64,000 nt of DNA. Origin: Dioscorea cayenensis subsp. rotundata. Lineage: Eukaryota > Streptophyta > Magnoliopsida > Dioscoreales > Dioscoreaceae. Below the pieces are notes generated by a model that ran no database searches, was not told the DNA's origin, and saw only the letters and a list, made by a program, of their open reading frames with translations. Below are positions 39,601-51,281 of this stretch, piece after piece. Made by a program: the position numbers and the translations under genes. The stretch is taken from NCBI RefSeq assembly GCF_009730915.1, contig NC_052474.1:1957501-2021500 (forward strand). Reading direction: 5' to 3'. Positions within the stretch are counted from its first letter, which is position 1. Every line of letters begins with the position of its first letter.

Positions 39601-42600
39601 TTCTCCGTGGAAATGGAAGCATTGAAAATTCCAGGTTGCATTGCAAGGAAAAGACATTTTTGACTTGTGCAAAACTTAGTGCAAAAATCAGGAAAACAAA
39701 ATAAGTGAAAAGGCAAACAAGCTGAGAAAATATATTGTCCTGTTGGAAATAAAGTTTTACAATGCATACCATTGCACTAACACCTCCAATTAGTAAAGGC
39801 CTTCTTCCAAGTTTGTCCACCACAAGTACCGCAACTCCAGTCATGACCAACTACAAGAGAATCAATTGATCACACCCTTACAGCAGGAATAGGCAAATGG
39901 CGAAAATATCACATGTGGAACATCCCCCAATATGGCAGGTCACCTTAAAATTGAAAGTAAAAGACATGCTTAAACAAAAGTTTGCATTATGGTATTTGTC
40001 CATAAAAGCAGAGTGAGAACTTTCCGCCGCTCAAGAAATTATTAGATTATACAAGTGAGAAATCAATTCACAGGAGAAAATGGATAATAGACCACTAAAC
40101 AAACTTGTAATTCTATGCTAAATATAAAATATAGCTAAATTAAAAACTAAGATGACAAGTAAGTAACTTAAAAAGCACCAACAGTTCCACTATAGATAAT
40201 AATCATCCCAAGAAGTAACTGCCAATACATAATGTCGGCAAGCAGGTGTGATACATAAGGTTGTCAGTTGTAATAGACACCCTACCTTTTCACCATTAAA
40301 CTGATAGTGTTTATAGCATAAAGCAAAGCTATTTCAAAATTAACAAACAAAAAATATTTCTGAATCTGAGGGCAAGCCAGCTCAGGATAAGAGAAGATGC
40401 CTATCTTAAAACAAGTGAGTAAACTTTCCACAAGCCAGTACTTGAGGACAGATAATTGTAATGCTGAATTACTTACACCAAATCATTCACAAAAATCCCA
40501 ACATTATATGCAATTGACATACTACAACTCTGCATAATATAAACACTTTCATATTTAGACTGACGATTCAGACCTGCAAAAGATGACCATAAGCTAGAAT
40601 AATTATCGTGTGTGGAACTCATTTACCTTTAATAACCCAAGCAGAATTGAGACACGGGTTGCATCAGATGCAGAAGAAAACCCTGCACTCTATAAACACA
40701 ATAATACTCATCTGGGATATTTTTTGACAACATAAGTAAATAAAAACATTTCCTTGTTTTACCAAGTCACAAGGAGAAAACCTGAAAAATTGTTGCTGCA
40801 TAATACAGCACGCTCGGTTGCCCAGTGACCTGGAAGGAAAAATAACATAGCAAAAGTTGCTCACTCTGTCAGATGACCAATAAGATATAAAAGCAAGCAG
40901 ATCAAAAGAGATGGTACCTGCTGAAAAAAGACCAGCCCCGCACCAATAATTAGGGCTTTCAGGCATTTTCCTTGAAAAATTTCCTTCAGAGTTGCTTTGC
41001 CCACTTCATCAACATACGAAAGCTCAGCCAGAATGGCATCAACTTCCTCAGAAGATGATGCATTCACAGGCTGACCCCTCAGCCGACACAAACTGCATAT
41101 AGCTATTTCTTTTGCTTCTGGCAAACTTCCATTTTCCTGTATTGCACAAAGAAGCAGCCAACGAGGTGATGGTGGCAACCACCACATACCAATTCCCATT
41201 ACCACGCAAATCGGTGAACTGGTAGCATACATATAACGCCATCCAGCGACCATATTAACATATAGACTACTGAACAAATAACCAAGCTGCATCACAGGCC
41301 AAAAAAAAGGAATACCATTATAATACATAAGATTTCACTGAGCAAGAAGATGGTGATTATGATGTAGATATGTCTGCTTCAACACTTACAAGCATTCCAA
41401 CAACAATAAAGAGCTCTTTCATAGAGATGAGTCGACCTCTTATTTTGCTTGGGGCAGTTTCTGCGATATACATTGGAGCACCATGCATTGCCTAGTAAAT
41501 GGATGATTTATAAGACAATACATGTACAAAATAAAATTGTAAAATATCCATTTGCGGAAAAGAAGACCAGAAAACATCAACAAAATAGAGAAAAAGCTAC
41601 AATTAATAACAACCAATATTAATTACAGTGTGTAGTGTAGGAATCATTATGACAAAATACCACCAAACCCACCAATCCTTAAAGTTTATATGAATTGTAA
41701 CAGAATATGACAGGTGTTCAACTTAGAGATATAGTAACCAAAAAACACTGCCAAACCTGGCTGGGTATTCAGTAGAAAATAAAAAGATGATCAAATTAGA
41801 AAATCAGTTAAAATTACTGCAAAAATTAAAAATATCATGAAATAAAACAAAATCAGTTCAATTACCAGCCCAATTCCTATACCATACACAAATCGTCCAA
41901 CAACCATGATAGGGAAACTGGGTGCAAATGCAGTCACTAGAGCCCCAATAAGATACAGCACAGAGGATAGAATTAGCTCCCGCCGTCTTCCTTCAATTAA
42001 AATTTATAACTGCTATTATGATATAATTCAAAATATGAAATAAATTGGAAAATGACTTAGCAGATGAGGTAAGAAGACCTAAGAAATCCGCAACAGTAAA
42101 TGCCAAAACCGAACCAATCAGAGCCCCATATAATGAACCACTGGCCTGCAAATTTATGCCAATTGGATGAATTTCTTGTTGCAAAATTAAATACTCTATC
42201 AAGAAGAATGACTTCATCATACAGCTTCAAAAAAATTAAAATTTGGCACATAGCTCACCACAAGACCAATCTCGATGGAGTTCAAATTGTACCACGTAGT
42301 TCCGCTTAATGTGGGCGACTGCAAAAAGACAATTTTTAAATGCCCATTATGTAGAACAGTGGACTAGCTCAAATTTACATTCATATTACTTAATTATTGA
42401 CAAAATATTTATGCACTTATAACAGATACGTATAATATATTCACCAAAGCCATTCCAAATAAGATTCTACCAAGGTAAATGATGCAATTTGCGAACTCAG
42501 AAAGTAAAGAGGTTCTGAGTATCAATATTTCTCCCAAATGACCACATTATTGTGTGTTTCTACAAAAACCCCAAAAAGAATTGGACAGAGCATTCCTTTC

Positions 42601-44379
42601 AGAAAATTATTTTCACAAACAGAATATTCACAACAATTAAGTTCAAAAGATGGAATCTGGAAGAAACAAATCAATGTAGTTATTAAATAGAATACCCATT
42701 TCACTTAAAAGACCAAGGAAAGAAGAACCAAATATGAGAAATTTTAGTATAAGCTCAACATCTATATGCCTCCCCCAAAATGATTACCTTAAAATCAATA
42801 ATAAAGTTATTACAGCAAAGTTGTCAACTGTCCTATCAGCGAGGAATTCAATAAGCATTGTATAGTCCCTAATGCAGCCAGAATTCATGATCATGCTTTT
42901 GCTACTCTTTTTCTTCTTTGGATGCCTTTTTATGATGCAGACTCTTTCTTTCTAACATAAAATATGATGATCTATTATTACATGACCTTTGACCAAGTTT
43001 AACATGAACTGAGATAAATTGTGGCAGTGCATGTAAGTGTTAAGAACATCAATACTAGTGTTTCAATAAATCACGAAAAAAAAATTATGCTACATGAGAA
43101 CTTCCCACAGGAAAAAAGATCTCTGCACTAGGTAATCAGGACCTTCTAAATTTATAGTGAATCCAGATTATCATTACAATTTGTTTACTAAAGGGAAGAA
43201 ATCTTCAACACAAAATGTGATAGATACTGAAAATTGAAGGATTAAATTGTGTGTCATGCAATTCTCAAGACAGCAAACAAATTTCAACTTTGACTAATAG
43301 ATGCTGCGAACAACAAATATTCCTCACTTTTTAACTGACACAAAAATATCTCACACCTTCAGATTTGATCTATGGTAGCATCTTTTACTAAATTTGAACT
43401 TTGATAAAACAGGAGCTAAATAGCCAGCAAAGTGTATTCCTTCCTGCTTACCTCTATAGATATTGTTGCACCTGATGTCGCGCCAATATCATAGCCATAA
43501 AGCAACCCTCCTAAAGCTGGGAAAAAAAACCTAAAGCTTACAAGTCATAAAACTCCACATAGATGAATGAAATTTGTAGATGGTATTTTAAAAAGAGATA
43601 CTTCATGCATCATATTACAACTTCTGTAAAATATTGTGGCTGCAAGGATCAACACATTATAACCCTAAGCTAAAGGAATATATAAGAAATCTCTTACTTA
43701 AAACAAAGTATAAGTTTACTAGAGTCTGCATCTACGATTCTCAGAAGAGAAACTTTCATATAAACTAATGAAGAAGCTTTTTTTAGCCTTGCAAAAATTC
43801 AACAAAAAAAAGACAATATATTATGAAAAGGAAGTCAAACTAAATGACACAAGGTGATGGAATATGCATAATGGTGACAGAGTAAGCCACCATAATTCAT
43901 GCAAAAAATACAAAGAATTATACAGCTAAGATGCTCAGGTCACAAGTATAGTAGATAAATCAACAGTAAAATAGGTCCATAGCATGCAAAAAATACAAAG
44001 AATTATACAGCTAAGATGCTCAGGTTGCAAGCACTGTAGATAAAATCAACAGTAAACCAAGTTCATAGCATAGACTATCAAACACAACAATCAATCTCCT
44101 CCAGGAAACAGATAGAATTATACTCACGAGATCATCACAGCCCAAACGGAATAGGCATCCGATAATCCATCGCCGCTGATAAGAGCTTCTCTTGAACTAT
44201 CTGCCGCGCTCTCCATCACCTACTCGCCAAAAAATCAATGAAATTTAAGCCAAAAAGAAAACAAACAGCGATTTCCACATAAACCAAGAACAGAAGAGAA
44301 AGAGGTTCACATTGTTATCTGAAACCCTAGAAAAGAAGGACAACTTGGGCCGCTCCGGATCAGAGGTCGGCGACGCCAT
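36687..44379 (-). CDS. MFS monosaccharide transporter (At5g17010/VGT-like)
   Basis: Fourteen exons on the minus strand: 44379-44311, 44219-44128, 43530-43452, 42318-42259, 42145-42079, 41990-41866, 41491-41390, 41286-40918, 40829-40782, 40689-40627, 39850-39770, 38297-38199, 37597-37460 and 36818-36687. They join to 507 residues. Sugar-porter signatures stand in order: FFFPALGGLLYGYDIGATS (TM1), ADFLGRRRELI (loop 2-3), GIGMWWLPPSPRWLL, FQQVTGQPSVLYYA (TM7), DKLGRRPLL (loop 8-9), FGPIGWLMISEVFPLRLRG and PETKGLTLEEIEAK. This fits proton-coupled hexose or xylose transporters of the Arabidopsis vacuolar glucose transporter group; membrane and substrate are inferred. Exon 3 starts at TTTAG|GTTTTTTTT, not at the nearer CCCAG; only this keeps the frame. 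Confidence 0.94.
43898..44067. repeat. 85-bp tandem duplication in transporter intron 2
   Basis: Two adjacent copies starting CATGCAAAAAATAC at 43898 and 43983, with a few substitutions and one single-base indel. Read directly. Confidence 0.85.
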
Positions 44380-45123
44380 CGATGATCTGAGAGAGCTCAA
44401 TCCGATGATCTTCTCGTCTCTAAAGGGCTCAAATCAGAGGAGGATAGCGAAATAACGAGAGCGAGAATGGCGGATGAGGAGTGGGAGTTAGAGCGAATGG
44501 ATGGGTTTTCAAACCAAAGACGCGAGAGGCTGCCGTTAAGCAACCGTGTTGCTATTTGTAGCCTCAGGACTGATCATTTAGCTACGTGGCGTCTTATCAT
44601 TGACTGTAAAAAAGGGTCCCACCTTTTGCTGGAAAAAACAACGGTCTCTTTCTTCTGGCCGCCTTTTAGATTCGTGTAAATCAACAATTGTGATTTTGAT
44701 GCCATCTCGAGGCATGTTGATAGGCTTTGGAGGTTCCTTGCTGCTCACGCATGCCAGCTAATCATTTACCGTACAAAGCCCAATAACTATAAGGTAAAAA
44801 TCTTACGCCATTGCCATGTTTTTTTTTATATTTGGAAATTTAGAAAAAAAATTTTAAAATATGTTTACTGATATAACTAATAATTATTATTTGATAATAA
44901 GATTTTCTCTATTTCTCAAATCTAATGTATAATTATAGGCACAATTTGTTTAAAATCTAAATGGGTTTCCATATTTGAAAATTTTTATTTTTAAAAAATC
45001 TATTTCGAATTATTACTAACCAAATTTTACTAGTAAAATAATTAAAGAAGATTTTCGCGATTTCTAGAATCTAATTTATGAGCAAATTTTATTTAAAATA
45101 AAAAAAATTGCATAAAAAACGAC
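44380..45123. other. divergent intergenic region
   Basis: Transporter promoter and leader at the left. A 70-codon frame at 44467-44679 lies in the probable leader or promoter and has no family features. AT-rich to the right, up to a TATA box at 45124. Confidence 0.45.
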
Positions 45124-48100
45124 TATAAAAGCCTCCAAACTTCACCAATTTAAGATCAATGGAAAGCGGGATTCATCCTCTGGTTTCCATTTCGTTCTCT
45201 CAAAGCGGGGGGATATCTCTGTAAATCGCTTTGATTCTTTTGCTGTTCTCGTTGTATTTCTGATGATTTTTAGATTTATCTTGAATGCTTTTGAATCAAT
45301 GGGATTGCATGGATTCATTGTTGTTCTTGTTACGCTCTGGATGATCTTTTTTCTTTTAATTTATTTTTTTTCAATGTTATCTCACTGTGATTTTTAATGC
45401 ATTTTGAATCATATCTCAGTGAATCACACGGATTCCTTGTTTTTGTTGTGACCTTGAAGATTTTTGCAAAATTGTTCTTATTATTTCAATTTCATGAATG
45501 AATGCTTAGCTTTTTCAAATCCTGTTAACATAGAAATTGGTATTAGGCCTATGAAGACCGCGGCATGGACAATGTTGAAGAATCATGGGGGAAAACCCTT
45601 GCAGGAAAGGATCATGGTTGACCATTTCTATTGCGAAAATTTGCTTAATAGATCTGTGTTACTGTTACATATGGCGCATGTTTAGGTACTGATAAAGTTT
45701 GGAAGTCATTCTCTAGTTAAAGTATCAAACTCTTATGAATAAATGCTGCAAATGTTAAACTATAATATAATCATGCATATGAACTTGTCTGAGAATGGGT
45801 TCTAGCTAGGTCAAGATGCAAAATTGGTTTTTTAGTTTGTGTTATTTTTTTTCTTCTTTTTTTTTAATGAAAGTAGATAAACCACAAGTTTATGCATAAA
45901 TAGCATAATTAGCATGATTTATATCTTTTGTTTTAGTTAAACCTCATCTTTATATATATGTCTCACTAGCATAGTTAGTGTAATCTGGTATAAATAGCAT
46001 AATTTATGTTTGACTATACAATAACTTTGTTGTTTTGCAATTTCCTTTATAATTTCATATTTTTACATGATAGGTTATGAATGTTTGAAATGTGATTACC
46101 TCAATGGGAATTAAGTGATATAGTTATATGTTTATGCGCTTGTAAACATGCCAACTGGTAAATCACTCACAGTAAATGGAAAGGCAATTGAACCTGTTGG
46201 TATATGATGGAGTAGCTTATTTACGGTATTAGTATACCTCTGATGTGGGGTCTTGTTTAACCACTGCAGATTTGGATGCTTCTTTTATTGATCTTTTTCT
46301 TGTTGTTCAGTTGTGTTGGAAGTGACAAACCATAGATGTCAAACAAGGCGTTGTCATCACTTATCTGATTTAAATGGTAACAACTGATGAAATGGTACTC
46401 TGGGTGTCTTATTTGCAGTTCTGCAAATCATATATATATATATATATATATTTGCCAATCCAAAGTAATTAGAATGACATAGATTTATGCTATAAAGAAA
46501 GAGTTGTGTTTTGCCTGACAGTGTTGCCTATGAACATAGATTTAATAGAGGCATGCAGGTTAAGTCATATAAGAACAAAACACATAATAAATGTATGATC
46601 AATGCTCAGTAGTATTGTAACTTGACAGTCATAGATGTCAAACAAGACAACATCATCACTTAGCTGATGAAAAATGGTAACAAGTGGTGAAACTGATGGT
46701 GATCTGGGTACCTTATTTGCGGGTCTGCAACTCATACATGTCTGTGAAAAATGTTTTTTCTATTCGTTTTTTTAGAATCCAAAGTAATTAGAATGACATA
46801 GGTTGTGTCATAAGGATAGAGTTGCTTTTTGCCTGACAGTGTTGCCTATAAACATAGATTAAATAGAGACATGCAGGTTAAATTATATAAGAACAAAACA
46901 CTTAATTAATGCATAAACAATATTCATGTGCACTTCTGTTTGACAAAATGTCGATTAGTGATCATTGAGAAGCATCTCTTCTTGTTTAAGCAGGTGCTAC
47001 ATTCAATAATGTCTTTATTTTTGCTTTCATTCAATCATTAGAGAGCCCATAAAACTTTTTTTTATGGTTTTAGCTACTGTAATGGAGAATAGAAAATTCG
47101 TACACTATGTAATTCACTTTTGCTATTATTTTTAAGCGTAGCAACTTGGGCTTTGTAAAAAATTCACAGAATGAATTCTATTTATGTCTCTAGAAAGTAT
47201 AATATATTCACTGTTATCCTTGTGTGCGCTTTAATCTAATTTCTTCTTCGGTAATAGTATGCATTTTTTTCTTTTCCATTAATGTAGTTAATACGAAATG
47301 CATGTCATTCTGTTTTTTCATCATAGTTCTTTTAATTGATTATACATTACATATCAAAGAGAGATCTGAGAGATTTGGGTAAGTTTTGGAGGGTCAAGAG
47401 AATACATCACAAGATCCAAGTCTTTTCCTCTGTTGGAGGGGTAGCATTCTGATTGTTTTTCACTGAATAGGCATGGGTTTCCCCCAAGTTAATCATACCA
47501 TAAACTTTGATTGATATCAAACACCTTTTTATCTTGGAAAAATCTGACAACTAAATCGTATTCTGACATTTGACACCATGCCATATCTGTCCTGTCTAGA
47601 GTGATTCTTGCCCCATAACCTTGAATGGGAAATGTTATCCATTTTGCTTCTTTGAAAGCCATATATTGAGGCCTAATATTATCTGAATTTCATATCCGTG
47701 GAGAAGAATGAAGAAATTGGTGTTAGGCCTATGAAAACCACAGCGAGGACAATTAGGAAGAATCAGAAGAAAAAAAACTTGCTGGAAAGGTCAGTGTAAT
47801 TCTCGTCCTCTGTATAGTGTGAATTCTTGTTTGTCCTGTTTGCCCATATCTTATGCAATTTTTGGGCTCAGTAAATTTGGTAAAGGCTTTCTATGGTTAA
47901 ACTATTCACTGTTATAAACAACTCCAAACATTAAACTATAAGATAAACAAACTAAATACTAGCCATGTAAAATTTTCAGGGAGGATGGAAAGGGCAGAGT
48001 TGATATTGCTAAGTCCTATAATAGATCAATGCAATTTAAGTTGTGAAATGCTAGTTGAAGTTAGAATTTCAAAAGAATTATAGAATCTCCACCATAAATG

Positions 48101-50321
48101 CATGGGAATATTTAAATTCCAGGGTGTGTGTAGGAAATAGACTTATTAAGGTTTAAGACATAAGATATTATGGAATCTGAATAGATATCATGCTTGTGCT
48201 ACATTTTTCTTATGCAATTGAAGGTTGAGAGGAATGGACATCTTATGGTGCTGCGATGATATTTTATTTGTGAAACTGCTTCCGAAGCCATTTCTGCATC
48301 TTATCAAAATGCCAGGAAAGATATATCTCGTGTCTGAGTTCACATTGAATCAAGTCGAGAAATTTCTTTCTTGTTCATTTTGCAGTGGCCTCTATACATA
48401 ACATGATATCTACCACTTAACCTTCCTTAATCTTTATTACTCTGGTTTATGATTTTTTTTTTTTATCCTATTTTTGAAAGTTACAATCTTGTTGCACGCT
48501 AATATATTTGGAAATTTATTTTCCTTTTACAAATCATATTGTTTTATTCAGCAACCTTGAAGGCTTCAACTGTCTGTTTGAAACTGTACCATAATCATGT
48601 AACCATGCCATGCACTGGAGGAATTGGAACCTTATGTGGTTCAGGAACCCCAAAGTAAATTCCTGAAGCACAAGTAGTATATCCCTGCTGGTAATAATGG
48701 TAAATTTAATTCCAGCTCTTGTCATTCATTTTTTTCATCCTTGACAACCAACGCATGAGAAATAGATGACAAAACTGTTATTTGATGAATTAGGGCTAAA
48801 TAACCTTCAAATGCTTCCCTGCAAATGTGATGTTGTGACTTAGACTAGCATTATGTTGAGATTGTTATTGTCCCTCAAAATGTGACCCTTCTCATTTTCT
48901 TTTTCTTATTTGAAATGTAGTCTTAATCACTATATGTTTATATTTGCATTTTGTGTGATCACCACTGATGAATGAAAAATTCACATGGCAAAGGAGCCAT
49001 GTGTGATATTGTCATTTTTGCTGTTATATTTAGCGATCCCAGTAATCGTAACAAATCCGGCCACTTGATTGCTCTATTGAACCTAACCGCTTTCTGTCCA
49101 CAATTGCACACTTGCAGAAGCAGTTAGCAGCTACCATGGAAGAAGGCCTAAAGAAGAAAGTATAGGCATTAATTCAACACTAGCTATTTATTGCGTGCAA
49201 TTAGAAAACGCTGCATTGCACTGTTAGAAATGAAACACAACTGTGAATTTGAAGATATTTGATGCATGTGAAGCCCACTTAGTTAGAAAAGGACGTGCAC
49301 TAGTTCAGCTCTTTTCTGAGAGCAGTGAGGGAAGGGTATGTGGATTGTGAGGTCAAGGAGCACTTGCAACAGGAGTGCCTGTTAACTTTAGATTTGATAT
49401 GTGTGTCTGGGTGGCCCTTGCTTGCTTTATATGGGGTTGGTTGTTGTTAATGCATGGTCATGCTCCCTCCGTTCACTAGCTTTGCATGGGTTGGTTGGCC
49501 CAGTGCAAATCATTCCATCTGAGAAAGCAACTCTACCAGTGGGAAGGATCCCTGCCTTTTGGTATTTAGTGGTGTGGGTTGTGTCCACAATACTTAGATT
49601 CTGCTCAAAGGCCAGGAAAGAGGTGTCAATTCCTCCTCCTCCTCCACAGCTTTTACTTCTTGATACATCTTATCGTATCCGTCCGGTGAAGATCATGCGA
49701 CCGATGTGCGTGGGGCCACCGGATTTTCTGAGACTTGTTTGCATTGCCATATTTCGCTGCCACATGATTAAGAGTCCACAATGTCATTGAATTTAATTCC
49801 CCTCTCAAACTCTTCGACAAACTTAAGGAAATAAAACTTTCTTCTCTGACTGGACTGAATTGATATTCATAAAACCAAAAAAAGCTTGTTTTAGTCACTA
49901 ATGTTTTCACTTAAAACTTAATCAAATCACTGCTGGCTTTTATTTTTGATGAATTTGCACAGCAATGTTGGACTTTGTTATGTTCTTTTGACCTTGAATT
50001 TTGTTGCAGGAAAGTCAAGTGGTGGAGCCAGAGTCAAATAAGAAAAGATGTAAAGGAGAAAGGAGATCCTCTGGTATGTTGACACCTTGATTCAATCACT
50101 ACTGTGCGATCGCCTCTTTGATAAGGTGCAATGTTCATTGTCTTTGATAGATATAAAGTCTTGATAAGTCACTCTCAATCTTGTCTTATTTTTGGTACTT
50201 CAATGCTTTTCTCTTTTCACCATGCTCTGGGCCTCTTGGCCCATAATAATTTAACTTGCCATGACTTTATTCCACTCATTGAATTACCTTTTTAATTATC
50301 TTATAGGTGCCTTATACTAGT
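45124..50321 (+). other. tentative spliced transcription unit, not recognised
   Basis: A strong TATA box (CTATAAAAG, about 45123-45131) is followed by a short exon-like stretch with ATG at 45159 and a donor at 45221. Two exon-like segments share the coding pattern EIG(I/V)RPMKT.A.T, at about 45534-45612 and 47706-47795. Near the end, 49118-49159 (KQLAATMEEGLKKK, flanked by CAG and GTATAG) and 50010-50073 (ESQVVEPESNKKRC plus GERRSSG, flanked by CAG and GTATGT) join in phase. The next acceptor, near 50306, leads quickly to a stop (GALY). I do not recognise the protein and could not build a complete frame. It may be a small nuclear protein gene, a decayed gene or a noncoding RNA. Confidence 0.3.
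46331..46912. repeat. ~280-bp tandem duplication, 299-bp offset
   Basis: Copy 1 at about 46331-46603 and copy 2 at 46630-46912 share CATAGATGTCAAACAAG, CCAAAGTAATTAGAATGACA, TGCCTGACAGTGTTGCCTAT and AAGAACAAAACAC in the same order. Copy 1 carries an AT microsatellite (about 46431-46450) that copy 2 lacks. Confidence 0.85.
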
Positions 50322-51235
50322 TGATAATGTTGATAGACTTAGCAGCCAAATAGCATATTGAAGCAATGATCCCTCTTTTTGCTGATAGAAAGAACCACAT
50401 GCAACACACCTTTCAATGTTTATTATCACTCTCTTCTTGAATCCATATTGTGTTGTTCATAGGCAAAGAAATGGGGAAGTAAAAGCTTGAATCTTTAAAT
50501 AACTCGAATGTTTCATTACTATGAAATTTAGAAGAATATATTTAATTTTTATTGATAAAACAGCATAATAGAGTAAGGATTGACATCGTCATACGTCACT
50601 AGCATTGACATCGTTGGCACTAAACATGACTTTAAACTCATGCTTAATTAGTTTAATCATGATCAAGGTCATCGAAGCAAGGTGGCAATTATGGTTGCAT
50701 TATTTAAAAAATGAAGGCAACTGGACCTAGGATTAGCATCCTTAATAGGTGATTAGAGTAAGGGGTTTCACATGGGATGGATGATGCTGAAAGAATCCCA
50801 GTGGCCATTAAATGCCATCTTGAGTTGAGTTGTAGAAATCCAATTTTCAAATCATGAAAGGATCTAGCTATGTGACAAAACTTTATCATGGTATTTAACT
50901 TATTAGGCACTTAAAAGTAATGGAAATTATCTTGGTTTATTTTTCTCTTCAACTTCAAACTCCTCAAATTTTAGATTACTATATTTCATGAATATATAAA
51001 AACTAAATGAAGGTGTTTTGATTCAAACCTCACTATGCTGTGTGCTTGTTCATTAGATTCTCATGTGGTTATTAATTAGGCATGTTCATGCTTGTGGAGA
51101 ATTCATGTGAGGGAGTGCTAGCATCATGTGGTCTTGATTTGGGTTTCAATAATTTTAAAAAGAATCTTCCTTGGTATCTCCCATTAATCAAATTTTGGAC
51201 AATTAAAACTATAACACGGCTCCGATTCAAATTGG

Positions 51236-51280
<45 letters not shown>

Positions 51281-51281
51281 T
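51236..51281. repeat. (TTA)n microsatellite
   Basis: About fifteen uninterrupted ATT/TTA units. Confidence 0.95.

Noticed and set aside
44467-44679. 70-codon + strand frame at the transporter promoter
   Set aside because: No domain, no promoter of its own, and it overlaps the probable leader/promoter of the divergent transporter gene.
43898-46912. Direct repeats considered as a CRISPR-like array
   Set aside because: Only two adjacent copies each, of 85 and about 280 bp, without unique spacers, in a plant genome.
49461-49472. CTCCCTCCGTTC, like a Stowaway MITE end
   Set aside because: No complementary end or TA target duplication was found within the usual element length.
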